Counted from the stretch's first letter, positions 16,415 through 25,898 are shown. The stretch is 55,515 bases of DNA from an uncultured Mucilaginibacter sp. (GCA_903863845.1 CAIPDP010000066.1:1-55515); one strand, 5' to 3'. A program made the numbers and translations. The notes: a model not told the origin generated them from the letters alone.

Positions 16415-16716
16415 GGCTGTTTTCTAGTTTAAATTTAGGATGGGTGCAAGCAATAATTAGGATATTACTTGTTGCTTTTCAATAGTAACTTTAACGGTTT
16501 ACAACAACAACTTTATCAAATTGTTTTAACCAGCTGTTAAATATTCGTAAAGTTGGCAGCATCGCTTAGCTTTTGAATGGTAGCCTTGCTTTTAATGCCT
16601 TATGCGATAAAAATAGCTACATTTAATTAAAACACAAAGCCCTGCATTATTTGCTCGTTATAATAAAATTATAAACCCTCAGTTTATATCTTTGTAAATT
16701 AATACTACAGCCCGGA
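16415..16716. other. Divergent intergenic region
   Basis: This 302-bp AT-rich stretch separates the divergent coiled-coil and GHL10 genes. I see no RNA gene. The only clear signal is a TATCTTTG at 16687-16694, 22 bp upstream of the GHL10 ATG. No convincing minus-strand -7 element was found. Confidence 0.6.
16687..16694 (+). promoter_or_regulatory. -7 promoter element TATCTTTG of the GHL10 gene
   Basis: Exact match to TAnnTTTG, placed 22 bp before the start codon. A TTTG at 16650-16653 is too far upstream (33 bp) to be the normal partner. Confidence 0.5.
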
Positions 16717-18336
16717 ATGTGTGTATACCGCTATTTATTGACTTTCTTTTTTGTTTCAATTTTCTGTCTTCATACTTATGCTGCGGGGGATAGTACAAAA
16801 ACAACTACCCGGAAAGACACAGCGAAAAGCCGCACAATTGTAACTGTTCCCAATAAACCTGCAACTCTTGCTAATATTGCACCGAAACGTGAGTTCCGGG
16901 GGCAATGGATCGCTACTGTCGTAAATATTGACTGGCCGAGTGACGTACATTTATCAGTAGTCAGGCAACAACAGGAATTGATCAGCCTGTTAGATGCTGA
17001 TCAGCGTGCAGGTATCAACGCGGTGATGTTACAGGTACGACCAGCGGCGGACGCTTTTTACGCAAAAAGCGGCGAGCCCTGGTCAAGGTGGCTAACTGGC
17101 AAACAGGGGATGGCGCCAAGCCCGGCCTATGATCCGCTTGAATTTGCGATCACCGAAGCGCATAAACGTGGCATGGAGCTGCATGCCTGGTTTAACCCTT
17201 ACCGCGCCACCTTCGATGGTAATTTTAAAAGTCTATGCACCTGCCATATTACCAACCAATCGCCGTCATGGTTTTTCACCTATGGAGGTATCAAGCTATT
17301 TAATCCGGGTATACCCGAAGTGCGCGACTACATCATCAAAGTAATATTGAACGTTGTCGATAATTATGATATCGATGGCGTTCATATGGATGATTATTTC
17401 TATCCCTATAAAATTGAGGGTCAAAAAATAAACGATGAACAAACATTCAGAACTTACGGCGGCGAGTTTACTGATATCAAAGACTGGCGCCGCAATAACG
17501 TTGATCTTTTGATCGGGGCTTTAAGTGATAGTATACATGCGCACAAACCCTTCCTGAAGTTTGGTATCAGTCCCTTTGGCATTTGGAAAAACGCCAGCCA
17601 GGACCCCGAGGGCTCAGATACCCATGGTGGTAACTCCTATTACGAATTGTATGCTGATACCCGCAAATGGTTACAGCAGGGCTGGATCGACTACGTGATG
17701 CCACAGCTCTATTGGAACATTGGCTACCATCTGGCTCCTTTCGAGAATCTGGTTGATTGGTGGAGTGATAATACTTACGGTCGGCATTTATATATCGGGC
17801 AGGCGCCCTACAGGGCATTTGAACCGAAATCGAGGCCATTCCATAACCCATCAGAGATACCCAACCAGATCAGGTACCTGAGAAGCAATCCGAATGTCCA
17901 GGGTAGCTCGTTTTTCAGCGCAAATACCTTGTTGAAAAACCCGCTTGGCTTTGCCGACTCCTTGCATTTTAATTTTTATAAATATCCGGCTTTGCCGCCC
18001 CCTATGCCCTGGTTGGATTCGATAGCGCCTAATCAGCCCCGAAACGTAGTAGCAAAAGTTGGCCAGAAAATGGTGAGCCTTAAATGGGATACACCAGTAA
18101 TGGCGGCTGATAGCGAGGATGTTTATGGTTATGTGATCTACCGTTTTGCAGCGGCCGATTCAATTGATCTGGATAATCCCAAATTTATCCTGCATATACA
18201 ATACAACGATCAAACAGCCTATATGGACGATACTGCCGAAAGCAACAAAACCTATATTTACGTGGTAACTGCAATAGACAGGCTAAAGAATGAAAGCGAT
18301 CCTTCGGCTAAAGTTACAGTAACTACCAACCAATAG
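16717..18336 (+). CDS. Exported GHL10-family glycoside-hydrolase-like protein with FnIII domain
   Basis: The GHL10 (DUF187) family is a TIM-barrel glycoside-hydrolase-like group; some members are thought to act on peptidoglycan or surface glycans. The 539-residue product starts with a signal peptide (about 1-22). The barrel begins at EFRGQWIATVVNIDWPS and runs to about residue 420, with MLQVRPAADAFY, GMELHAWFNPYRA, IDGVHMDDYFYPY (the Asp-Asp pair is the likely catalytic region) and YVMPQLYWNIGY. A fibronectin-type-III-like domain occupies about 440-535. Export to the periplasm or outer surface is expected. The substrate cannot be told from sequence. Confidence 0.9.
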   Translation: MCVYRYLLTFFFVSIFCLHTYAAGDSTKTTTRKDTAKSRTIVTVPNKPATLANIAPKREFRGQWIATVVNIDWPSDVHLSVVRQQQELISLLDADQRAGINAVMLQVRPAADAFYAKSGEPWSRWLTGKQGMAPSPAYDPLEFAITEAHKRGMELHAWFNPYRATFDGNFKSLCTCHITNQSPSWFFTYGGIKLFNPGIPEVRDYIIKVILNVVDNYDIDGVHMDDYFYPYKIEGQKINDEQTFRTYGGEFTDIKDWRRNNVDLLIGALSDSIHAHKPFLKFGISPFGIWKNASQDPEGSDTHGGNSYYELYADTRKWLQQGWIDYVMPQLYWNIGYHLAPFENLVDWWSDNTYGRHLYIGQAPYRAFEPKSRPFHNPSEIPNQIRYLRSNPNVQGSSFFSANTLLKNPLGFADSLHFNFYKYPALPPPMPWLDSIAPNQPRNVVAKVGQKMVSLKWDTPVMAADSEDVYGYVIYRFAAADSIDLDNPKFILHIQYNDQTAYMDDTAESNKTYIYVVTAIDRLKNESDPSAKVTVTTNQ

Positions 18337-18343
18337 CTTTGCA

Positions 18344-19135
18344 TTAAAGCCTGATCAGGCCCAGTGCTTGCAAACGCTTTAGGTAGAGGTCGATCTCCAG
18401 GTCGCCCATCCCGTAGATTTGCTGGGTATCCCAAAATCTCTGGTACAGTTCCTGCTTCGTTTCAGCACCCGATTGGTACGATGACAGGAGGTACTGCTCG
18501 ATATAATTCAGGCCTTGTGCATTGGTGCGCAGGCGCCTGATATGTGCTTCCAATGCTGGTTTCAGTGGTGTAAGTGCTCCCCAGAATTTTGTGTCAGCGA
18601 TCCATTTTTCCAGTGCGTCCGCATTGCTTTCCACGTATAGTGCCCAAGCCTGGGCAGCAATAAAAAAATCGGGTTCCCCAAGCTCTACCCTAATGGTGTC
18701 GAAAAGGTATTGTAACTCTTTACCATTAAGTTCGCCCATCCCCCTAAAATTGCTTTTGCCGGGAAAATCTCCCGGGCAGATCAGGTAAACCGCAGGCGGC
18801 GATAAATTGGTCTTGCCCGAAAGCAAAGCCAGCACACCCAGCAGGTTGGCCTGGCAATGCAGGTCAAATTCGAACCAGAGGTTGATCTCGTCATAAGGTG
18901 CGTTGAGCTTTTCGACCGGACCAAGTACTTTTATTTCGTAATCGGACGCCGGTTCATTAAAAGTTTGGCTGATCCATTCTAAACGTGCTTTCCAAAAATT
19001 TCCCGAAGTAATATCTGCAGTTACCGGCCCTTGTGAGAGTATCTCGCGCCAAACCAGCATGTCTCCCTCCAGGCCTGTATCCGGAAAGCTAAAGGCAGTG
19101 GCATCGCCGTTCAGCACGTGAAGGATGTTGCTCAT
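18344..19135 (-). CDS. DUF1835 domain protein
   Basis: This 263-residue cytoplasmic protein begins with ILHVLNGDATAF and has GDMLVWREILSQGPV, the DUF1835 signature. The C-terminal half (about 150-263) is helical, with EAHIRRLRTNAQGLNYIEQYLL and a winged-helix-looking end where DUF3658-like sequence is often found. No enzymatic function is established for the family. It ends 7 bp from the convergent GHL10 stop codon and is divergent from lpxH across 111 bp. Confidence 0.85.
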   Translation of the reverse strand: MSNILHVLNGDATAFSFPDTGLEGDMLVWREILSQGPVTADITSGNFWKARLEWISQTFNEPASDYEIKVLGPVEKLNAPYDEINLWFEFDLHCQANLLGVLALLSGKTNLSPPAVYLICPGDFPGKSNFRGMGELNGKELQYLFDTIRVELGEPDFFIAAQAWALYVESNADALEKWIADTKFWGALTPLKPALEAHIRRLRTNAQGLNYIEQYLLSSYQSGAETKQELYQRFWDTQQIYGMGDLEIDLYLKRLQALGLIRL

Positions 19136-19231
19136 GGTTTTACTGATGTTTATATTGCCAAATTACGAAAATATATGCCCTGCTGTGTCGATAAAAGAAG
19201 GATGTAAAAACGCCTCTTCCGAAATTCTTCC

Positions 19232-19239
19232 TACTTTTG
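19232..19239 (+). promoter_or_regulatory. -7 promoter element TACTTTTG immediately upstream of lpxH
   Basis: An exact TAnnTTTG match ending only 7 bp before the lpxH ATG. If used, transcription would begin at or within a few bases of the start codon. Confidence 0.5.
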
Positions 19240-19246
19240 CAACCAA

Positions 19247-20017
19247 ATGCCAACCCGAAACAAACTTTACTTCGCTTCCGACTTCCACCTTGGTACACCC
19301 AGTTATGCTGCCAGTCGCGAACGGGAATCACTCATTGTCAATTGGCTCGACGAGATCAAAACTGATGCTGCCGAAGTATTTCTGATGGGTGATGTATTTG
19401 ATTTTTGGTTCGAATACAAATATGTCGTCCCAAAAGGATACCTGCGTTTTTTCGGTAAACTGGCAGAAATGGCTGATTCGGGCATCAAGATATATTTTTT
19501 TAAAGGCAACCACGATATGTGGATGTTTGACTATTTCGAGAAAGAACTTAGCGCAACAATCATTACCAACGAACTGATCATTGAACGAAATGGTAAGAAA
19601 TTCTTTCTGCACCATGGTGATGGGCTTGGTTCCGGCGATCATTTCTATAAATTCCTTAAGAAATTTTTCCGGAGCGGGCTTTGCCAGTGGCTATTTGCAC
19701 GGATACACCCTAATTTCGGTGTTGGGATCGCCAATGGCTGGTCTGTTAAAAGCAGGCATGTAAATATAAAAAAAGAAGCCAAACAGCCGAACCTCGAGCG
19801 CTTTGAGATTTTACCTGCCTTTTGTAATGATCTTTTAGAGCGCGAATATTTCGATTACCTTTTATTCGGACACCGGCACCGCGCGGCTGATATCCTGCTT
19901 AACAATGGCGTAAGTCGCTATATTAATCTTGGCGAATGGATTTTTAAGCCCTCATACGCTGTTTTCGATGGCGAAAACCTTGAGCTAAAGTACTTTGCTC
20001 AACCGAATGTGGGTTGA
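19247..20017 (+). CDS. lpxH: UDP-2,3-diacylglucosamine diphosphatase
   Basis: LpxH hydrolyses UDP-2,3-diacylglucosamine to lipid X in lipid A synthesis at the inner membrane surface. The 256-residue calcineurin-like phosphoesterase shows all metal motifs: SDFHLG, GDVFDFWFEY, GNHD, HHGDG and GHRHRA. The helical insertion with YKFLKKFFRS supplies the membrane-facing lid. Length matches the family. The ATG at 19247 sits unusually close to a -7 promoter element. It is the main evidence in the window for a lipid A outer membrane. Confidence 0.93.
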   Translation: MPTRNKLYFASDFHLGTPSYAASRERESLIVNWLDEIKTDAAEVFLMGDVFDFWFEYKYVVPKGYLRFFGKLAEMADSGIKIYFFKGNHDMWMFDYFEKELSATIITNELIIERNGKKFFLHHGDGLGSGDHFYKFLKKFFRSGLCQWLFARIHPNFGVGIANGWSVKSRHVNIKKEAKQPNLERFEILPAFCNDLLEREYFDYLLFGHRHRAADILLNNGVSRYINLGEWIFKPSYAVFDGENLELKYFAQPNVG

Positions 20018-20069
20018 TTGTCATATTCAGGCCCCGACGTTTAAGCTTAAAAATATGACCGAATTTTCG

Positions 20070-20077
20070 TATTTTTG
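20070..20077 (+). promoter_or_regulatory. -7 promoter element TATTTTTG upstream of prfA
   Basis: Exact TAnnTTTG match 59 bp before the prfA ATG. The short leader contains a small hairpin (CTCCG at 20104-20108, CGGAG at 20116-20120) just before a GGG-rich stretch near the start. Confidence 0.5.
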
Positions 20078-20136
20078 TGCGCTTTTTAGCAAGGTTACAA
20101 TGTCTCCGCTAAACCCGGAGAAAAGGGCAGGCTATT

Positions 20137-21210
20137 ATGTTAGAGAAATTAGAAGCGATAAACCAACGTTGGAAAGACGTTGAAACCGAGTTGACCAATC
20201 CGGATGTAATGTCTGATATGAAGCGGTATGCTCAGTTAAATAAAGAATATAAAGATCTGGCTAAGGTTGTAGATGAATACAATATCTATCGCAACATCCT
20301 TAGCAATATAGATGCCAACAAAGATATTCTGGCTACAGAAAAGGACGAAGAGTTTCGTGAAATGGCAAAAATGGAACTGGATGAATTGTTGGTTCAGCGC
20401 GATGAAAAGGAAGAAGAAATTCGCCTGATGCTGATCCCCAAAGATCCGGAAGATACCAAACATGCAATCGTCGAAATTCGCGGTGGTACCGGTGGCGATG
20501 AAGCCGCCTTATTTGCCGGTGACCTTTACCGGATGTACATGCGCTATTGCGAAAAGAAAGGTTGGAAAACTGAACTGGTCGACTTTACTGAAGGAACTGC
20601 CGGCGGCTACAAGGAAATCGTATTTAACGTTTTAGCTGATGATGCCTATGGTACGCTAAAATATGAATCGGGTGTTCATCGTGTACAGCGTGTGCCTGAT
20701 ACCGAAACTCAGGGTAGGGTACATACTTCGGCCGCCAGTGTGGTAGTATTGCCCGAAGCGGATGAATTTGACATCGATTTGAATCCTTCCGATATCCGCA
20801 AAGACCTTTTTTGCGCTTCCGGACCTGGCGGGCAATCGGTAAATACAACCTACTCGGCGGTTCGTTTAACACATATACCGACCGGTATAATTGCGCAGTG
20901 TCAGGACCAAAAATCGCAATTGAAAAATTTTGATAAAGCTTTACAGGTGCTTCGTTCCAGAATATTTGAAATGGAACTGCAAAAGCACCTCGAGGAAATA
21001 TCAAAAAAGCGTAAAACCATGGTTTCTACAGGCGATCGTTCGGCAAAGGTGCGTACCTACAATTATCCGCAGGGCCGCGTGACTGAACATCGTATCGGGT
21101 TAACTATTTATAACCTGCCAGAGGTTATGAATGGGGGCATCCAGGAAATATTGGAATCTTTACAATTTGCTGAGAATGCCGAAAAATTGAAAGAAGGAAC
21201 GATTGCATGA
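20137..21210 (+). CDS. prfA: Peptide chain release factor 1
   Basis: RF1 recognises UAA and UAG stop codons and triggers peptidyl-tRNA hydrolysis. The 357-residue protein has the N-terminal helical domain, [19 protein letters not shown], the codon-recognition loop with a PxT-type tripeptide ([10 protein letters not shown]) rather than the SPF of RF2, and the catalytic GGQ in [16 protein letters not shown]. The C-terminal [14 protein letters not shown] is conserved. Length and motif order are normal. A weak hairpin about 40 bp after the stop (21251-21270) may be its terminator. Confidence 0.97.
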   Translation: MLEKLEAINQRWKDVETELTNPDVMSDMKRYAQLNKEYKDLAKVVDEYNIYRNILSNIDANKDILATEKDEEFREMAKMELDELLVQRDEKEEEIRLMLIPKDPEDTKHAIVEIRGGTGGDEAALFAGDLYRMYMRYCEKKGWKTELVDFTEGTAGGYKEIVFNVLADDAYGTLKYESGVHRVQRVPDTETQGRVHTSAASVVVLPEADEFDIDLNPSDIRKDLFCASGPGGQSVNTTYSAVRLTHIPTGIIAQCQDQKSQLKNFDKALQVLRSRIFEMELQKHLEEISKKRKTMVSTGDRSAKVRTYNYPQGRVTEHRIGLTIYNLPEVMNGGIQEILESLQFAENAEKLKEGTIA

Positions 21211-21401
21211 TCGTATCTTCAGGCGCAATTTAACTTACACGATCAATAAAAATACCGCTCCCGGTTATTTTCATGTTAATTTCATAAAAGGCAACTATTT
21301 TCGTCTCAATGTTGCTTTCTAGCTCCCCTGTTGATGGCCCATAAATGAAATTTAAACCATTTAGGTTTGAATTTATCTGATGATTTATAATTGGTTCTTA
21401 T

Positions 21402-22328
21402 ATGTTAGCAGTAAAGACATTCAGCAGTGACTTTCAAATTTTCAGGCGCGAAGCGCGATTGATGGGCAATAGGTTCGAGATCAGCGTAGTAGGTAAAGAT
21501 GCCCTATGGGCCGAGGGCTGCTTTGATAGTGCTGTTGCTGAAATAAACCGCGTTGAAAAAATGCTTAGCGCATTTAACGATGATGGACAGATAACTGAGA
21601 TCAATCGTCAGGCAGGGCTTGTTCCGATAAAAGTTAATGCTGAAATATTCAGATTAATAGAAAGAGCTCTGAGCATTTCAGAACTTACCCAGGGTGCTTT
21701 TGATATCACTTTTACTGCTGTTGAAAAAGTTGCGGGCAGAAGATCGACAAGTAAAAAAGCCAGCAATATTCCTTTTTACAAAAAAGTGAAATTAGATGCC
21801 GAAAAGTCGACCGTTTTCCTGGAGAACAAAAAAATGCGGATCGGTTTTGGAAAAATAAGCAAAGGATATGCCGCCGATCGCGCTAAATATATTTTGCAAA
21901 TGATGGGTGTGGCAAGTGGTGTTGTGAATGCAGGCGGCGATCTGCTTGCCTGGGGTTCGCAACCTGATAGCGAACCATGGACCATTGCGTCAGCGGATCC
22001 CAGCCAGGATAACCTTCCTTACTCAGAAATGCGTATCAGTAATATGGCCGTTGCATCATCCAATAATTTTGACGCAGCAATTCCGGTTTCCGATTCACTG
22101 AATAAGGTTTCACCAGGCACCGAACAGGTTTTTGAAGTTAGTGCACTCAAACGCGTTAGCGTAGTAAGCCCAACAGCTGAGCTTTCGGATGCCATGGCAA
22201 CTCCGATAATGAAGATGGGGGTAAATGCAGGTCTTTATCTGATCAACAAATTACAGCAATTGGCATGCGTGATCGTTGATGATAGCGACCGGGTTTATAC
22301 TTCTAAAGAAATTAGCTTTTTGACGTAG
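21402..22328 (+). CDS. Divergent ApbE-like FAD:protein FMN transferase
   Basis: ApbE enzymes attach FMN from FAD to Thr/Ser of target proteins such as NqrC or RnfG. The 308-residue protein carries MGNRFEISV, FGKISKGYAADRA, VVNAGGDLLAWG and the metal-binding SDAMATP motif near the C-terminus. Two features are unusual. The HIIDPxTG motif normally just before the last region is not recognisable, being replaced by an Asn/Ser-rich stretch. There is also no signal peptide or lipobox, so it should be cytoplasmic. The leader has an 11-bp hairpin at 21348-21374. It is followed by a terminator-like hairpin, so it is probably transcribed separately from the downstream cluster. Activity is uncertain. Confidence 0.82.
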   Translation: MLAVKTFSSDFQIFRREARLMGNRFEISVVGKDALWAEGCFDSAVAEINRVEKMLSAFNDDGQITEINRQAGLVPIKVNAEIFRLIERALSISELTQGAFDITFTAVEKVAGRRSTSKKASNIPFYKKVKLDAEKSTVFLENKKMRIGFGKISKGYAADRAKYILQMMGVASGVVNAGGDLLAWGSQPDSEPWTIASADPSQDNLPYSEMRISNMAVASSNNFDAAIPVSDSLNKVSPGTEQVFEVSALKRVSVVSPTAELSDAMATPIMKMGVNAGLYLINKLQQLACVIVDDSDRVYTSKEISFLT

Positions 22329-22415
22329 CCCCTTAAGGCTATTCAATATAATACCCCTAAATACCACCGGGTCGGCCACCCGTAAAAAAGGCTTTTTACA
22401 TCTCTCCTAATGTTA

Positions 22416-22472
22416 GCAAATTTTATTTGTTCCGCCGCAAGGGAAAACGGAACGAATAAATTTGCCATTTTT
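22416..22472 (+). terminator. Long hairpin with T-tail after the apbE-like gene
   Basis: About 18 bp of stem (22416-22434 with 22448-22465, one bulge and one G-T pair) encloses a 13-nt loop and is followed by CATTTTTG. It is suited to ending the apbE transcript. Confidence 0.6.
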
Positions 22473-22555
22473 GTACACTGGAGTTATGGTTGTTTTACCG
22501 GTGTTAGGGTTTAACAGTTTACAATTGATGCTCGTACAAAGTCTTTTTCCTTCAA

Positions 22556-22885
22556 ATGAATAGATGGTTTGCGTATATCGTATTTTTGCTGATATCGCTG
22601 CCTTTTTTGTTAGCCGCCAGATCAGATGATGGCGGAGTGCATATTTCTGCCAGGTCAGGGAATGTGATTGATTCTTTATATATCGGTGTTGCTGATACGA
22701 CCAATAAAGCAAAGCCCCCTCCCGATGATAAGAAAAATAAAATAAAAGAAATTTCTAAAGCTAAACAAGTGCCAAAACCCGAGAAGGTTGATGACGCAAA
22801 TAACGCTCAAAAAGCTAAAAAGCGGCAACACCGACCTCCCGGTATGGAACGACCGCCCGAAATTCCGCGGCATAATGGCAACTAA
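22556..22885 (+). CDS. Small exported Lys/Pro-rich protein of unknown function
   Basis: This 109-residue protein has a clear signal peptide (about 1-20, ending LLAARS) and a short mature part. After about residue 50 it becomes low-complexity, rich in Lys, Pro, Asn and Asp (PPPDDKKNK, KKRQHRPPGMERPPE), and is probably unstructured and strongly basic. No family recognised. It lies 35 bp upstream of an outer-membrane barrel gene, so a partnership at the envelope is plausible but inferred. Confidence 0.65.
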   Translation: MNRWFAYIVFLLISLPFLLAARSDDGGVHISARSGNVIDSLYIGVADTTNKAKPPPDDKKNKIKEISKAKQVPKPEKVDDANNAQKAKKRQHRPPGMERPPEIPRHNGN

Positions 22886-22920
22886 CAATATGGTTTTAAA
22901 TTATATTGCATGATATTGTA

Positions 22921-23817
22921 ATGAAAAAAATTGGTGTACTCTTTTTCCCTGTAATGCTCCTGGCCCTGAGTGTATATGCTCGTGGGAACCGGTTTTTGAT
23001 CGATACTGTTCAAAAGAATATTAAGGCGGATACAGATACGGTACAACGAAAACAATCGTTATCGGTTGGTGTTAGCTTTGGAAGTGATGCCCAGTTTTTT
23101 GGAAGGACCGGACCGCAAAAATACCCGTTCATGAATACCGACGTTATCTATAATGCTAAATCGGGCTTTTTTGTTTACGGCTCATTATACAAGGTATTTA
23201 CTTCCACCCCCTTTATTGACGAGACCGATCTGGGTGCCGGTTATTTTTACAAATTTTCGCCTCAGTTTACCGGTAATGTAAGTTATACCCGTTTTATATT
23301 CAACCGCAATGCGCTGATCATTAAATCGGCCTCATCTAACGACATCAACTTTAACAACTCGTACGACTTTAAATTATTTAAAACAGGGGTTGTTCTGGAT
23401 TACCTTTTTGGTGAATCGAGTGACTTTTTTGTAACGATAAATACGTCCAAATACATTGAAACCAGCTGGAGTGTTTTTTCGGATAATGATTACCTGTCGT
23501 TTAACCCCGGATTTCAATTTATTCTAGGAACGCAAAACTTTGTTCAGAAATATGCCATTAATCACCCGGGGAAATTTGATCATGATGGCTACAATCATGA
23601 CCCGTATTTGCAACCGCCTGTTTACCCCCAATATGCAGGGTACAACAGCGAGTTCCAGTTTCTGAATTATAGCATTAAAATACCCATAGCTTATAATATG
23701 CCCCACTATACTTTTGAATTTGCCTACAAATATTCCATTCCTTTTAATGTAGAAGGCATATTAAAAAACCATCGGGAGTCGTTTTATAATCTGACATTTT
23801 ATTATTTGTTTTATTAG
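22921..23817 (+). CDS. Predicted outer-membrane beta-barrel protein
   Basis: This 298-residue protein starts at ATG 22921; a TTG start five codons upstream is possible. A signal peptide (about 1-21, ending VYARG) precedes a sequence dominated by alternating hydrophobic and aromatic residues: SLSVGVSFGSDAQFFG, GYFYKFSPQFTGNVSYTRFIF and IPIAYNMPHYTFEFAYKYSIPF. It ends in an aromatic residue (FYYLFY), the usual outer-membrane insertion signal. No named family recognised. It ends 3 bp before a response-regulator gene, so the two are almost certainly one operon. A signalling or porin-like role is inferred. Confidence 0.8.
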   Translation: MKKIGVLFFPVMLLALSVYARGNRFLIDTVQKNIKADTDTVQRKQSLSVGVSFGSDAQFFGRTGPQKYPFMNTDVIYNAKSGFFVYGSLYKVFTSTPFIDETDLGAGYFYKFSPQFTGNVSYTRFIFNRNALIIKSASSNDINFNNSYDFKLFKTGVVLDYLFGESSDFFVTINTSKYIETSWSVFSDNDYLSFNPGFQFILGTQNFVQKYAINHPGKFDHDGYNHDPYLQPPVYPQYAGYNSEFQFLNYSIKIPIAYNMPHYTFEFAYKYSIPFNVEGILKNHRESFYNLTFYYLFY

Positions 23818-23820
23818 CCT

Positions 23821-24504
23821 ATGAATGTTTTGATCGTTGAAGATGAGCGGGCATTAACTACCGAGATGGAGTTGTTTCTTCAAAGCAACAACTACCTTTG
23901 CGAAACCTGTTATAACGGAGCAACTGCTTCTGAAAAGATAGCAACCAATTTATATGATTTCATCCTCATTGACCTTGGTCTTCCCGACTATGAGGGCCTT
24001 GATCTGTTAAAAGAAGCAAAGAAGCACAACCCCGAAGCAACCTGTATCATTTTAACTGCCCGGGCCGCAGTTGATGATAGAATAAAAGGGCTTGACCTGG
24101 GTGCGGATGATTATCTTTCGAAACCATTTTCGCTGCTTGAATTGCAAAGCCGCATGCAGGCAATAACAAGACGTAAATTCGGACTAAAAAATGCAATTGT
24201 TGCCCTGGGTAATTTCAATATCGATCTGACCAATCGTTCTATTTCTTTTAAGGATATTCCGATCAATGGCATTACTAAAAAAGAATTCGACCTTGTAGCT
24301 TATATGCTTTTGCATAAAAACCGCACTCTTACCCGTTCGCAGTTGAGCGAACACATATGGGGGAGTTTGGTCAATGACGACTATGATTCTAATTATATTG
24401 ATGCTCATATCAAAAACATACGGAAAAAGCTCAACGTCTTCGATACGCCCGATTGGCTCGAGACGGTGCGGGGTTTGGGTTACAGGATAAATATTAACAG
24501 TTAA
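23821..24504 (+). CDS. OmpR-family response regulator
   Basis: This 227-residue regulator has a receiver domain (about 1-118) with acidic EDE near the N-terminus, phospho-acceptor Asp51 in LIDLGLPD, Thr in LTARAAV and Lys in YLSKPFS. A winged-helix DNA-binding domain (about 130-225) ends with the usual VRGLGYRI. It is sandwiched between the barrel gene (3-bp gap) and its kinase (4-bp gap), so it probably controls this cluster. Confidence 0.95.
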   Translation: MNVLIVEDERALTTEMELFLQSNNYLCETCYNGATASEKIATNLYDFILIDLGLPDYEGLDLLKEAKKHNPEATCIILTARAAVDDRIKGLDLGADDYLSKPFSLLELQSRMQAITRRKFGLKNAIVALGNFNIDLTNRSISFKDIPINGITKKEFDLVAYMLLHKNRTLTRSQLSEHIWGSLVNDDYDSNYIDAHIKNIRKKLNVFDTPDWLETVRGLGYRININS

Positions 24505-24508
24505 ATAC

Positions 24509-25846
24509 TTGAAACTCGGCACCAAACTGACACTCTTTAATACCATCTCGAAGATGGTTATAGTAGTTCTGTTTGTTTTATTGCTGCCTGTTTTAATTCG
24601 TGACATCAACCGTAAGTACACGGATAACTGGCTTCATCGCCAAAAAGATAAGGTACTTCAAACAGTTCGCTCCCAGGGTATCGAAAAATACATACAAAAT
24701 GGCGAAGGTTTCGGTAGCTATAATGCCTTGTTAAAAGAGGAATATGTTAGTATGGACGTCGACTCGGTTGACCGGAGTTTGGATACGATTGTAAACGAAC
24801 GCCGGCTTGTTGAAGGAGATACCATTCAATACCGCATTCTTAGTCACAATTTCAGGATCGGGAAAAAAAATTACCTGCTTGAGATCGGAAAGAGTATAGA
24901 TACGATCAACGAGACAACAGCCCCACTTCAAAATATTGCCTTCGAGATACTGCTCGGTATGGTTTTGCTGACCATATTGGCCGATCAGTTTTACTCGACT
25001 TACGTGTTGCGGCCTTTGGGTCGAATCATACGTACCAAACTGATAGGGCAGAAATTCCCCTCGCGTACACCCTACCGTAAAGTGGTTACTTCAACCACAG
25101 ATTTCGCCTATCTCGATATCAGCATCTATAAAATGATGCAGACGATAGAGAATACTTTTCAGAAAGAACGCGAATTTATTTCAAACGCATCTCATGAACT
25201 GATGACACCGATATCGATCATGCAATCGAAGATCGAGAATATGTTTGGCAGAGAAGATATCAACGATGAAGTTAAAGAACGCTTGCTTGAATTTCAGCGA
25301 ATTTTAAACCGGCTAAAAAGTATCACCAAGACCTTACTGCTGATCTCTCAAATAGAGAATGAACAGTTTTTGAAAGAAGATCATGTACAGGTAGGGGATC
25401 TGCTACAGGAAGTTTATGATGAAATTTCGATCCGTTTGCAGGAGAAGAACATTAATTGCGAGATTAATGTGCCTGCTGATTGGGAATTGGAGCAGGTAAA
25501 TAAATTCCTGCTGTTTAACCTGGTATTTAACCTGGTAAATAATGCCATAAAGTATAACAAAGAAAACGGCAGTATTTGGATAGTTGGCGCAAAGGTGGAT
25601 AAACATTATATCCTCTCTATTACCGATACCGGTATAGGTATCGATGCCGAGCAGTTACCACATATTTTTAACCGGTTCAAGAAGTTCAGTAAATCATTGC
25701 AGCAGGATAGTTTTGGGCTGGGCTTACCGATCGTCAGATCCATTGCCGATTTTCATCGTATCCAGATCGAGGTAGAATCGGAAGCCGGTTTGGGCAGTAC
25801 TTTCCGCTTGATCTTCCCGGATGAAGCATTAAAAAAAGAAAAATAA
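24509..25846 (+). CDS. Sensor histidine kinase paired with the upstream regulator
   Basis: This 445-residue kinase has two membrane helices (about 16-33 and 142-162) around an extracytoplasmic sensor of about 110 residues. HisKA follows with His229 in SNASHELMTPIS, then the ATPase domain with N box NLVNNAIKYN, G1 DTGIGID, F box FNRFKKF and G2 FGLGLPIVRS. It begins at a TTG (24509) 4 bp after the regulator stop codon; the next ATG at codon 16 would cut into the first membrane helix. It forms a two-component pair with the preceding gene. Confidence 0.93.
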   Translation: MKLGTKLTLFNTISKMVIVVLFVLLLPVLIRDINRKYTDNWLHRQKDKVLQTVRSQGIEKYIQNGEGFGSYNALLKEEYVSMDVDSVDRSLDTIVNERRLVEGDTIQYRILSHNFRIGKKNYLLEIGKSIDTINETTAPLQNIAFEILLGMVLLTILADQFYSTYVLRPLGRIIRTKLIGQKFPSRTPYRKVVTSTTDFAYLDISIYKMMQTIENTFQKEREFISNASHELMTPISIMQSKIENMFGREDINDEVKERLLEFQRILNRLKSITKTLLLISQIENEQFLKEDHVQVGDLLQEVYDEISIRLQEKNINCEINVPADWELEQVNKFLLFNLVFNLVNNAIKYNKENGSIWIVGAKVDKHYILSITDTGIGIDAEQLPHIFNRFKKFSKSLQQDSFGLGLPIVRSIADFHRIQIEVESEAGLGSTFRLIFPDEALKKEK

Positions 25847-25898
25847 AAATATTTTTATAAAAAACTACAAAACCTATAGGAGATATAGATATAATCAA

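Noticed and set aside
19995-20183. Plus-strand frame between lpxH and prfA
   Set aside because: It overlaps both genes and the prfA promoter and resembles no protein; a shadow frame.
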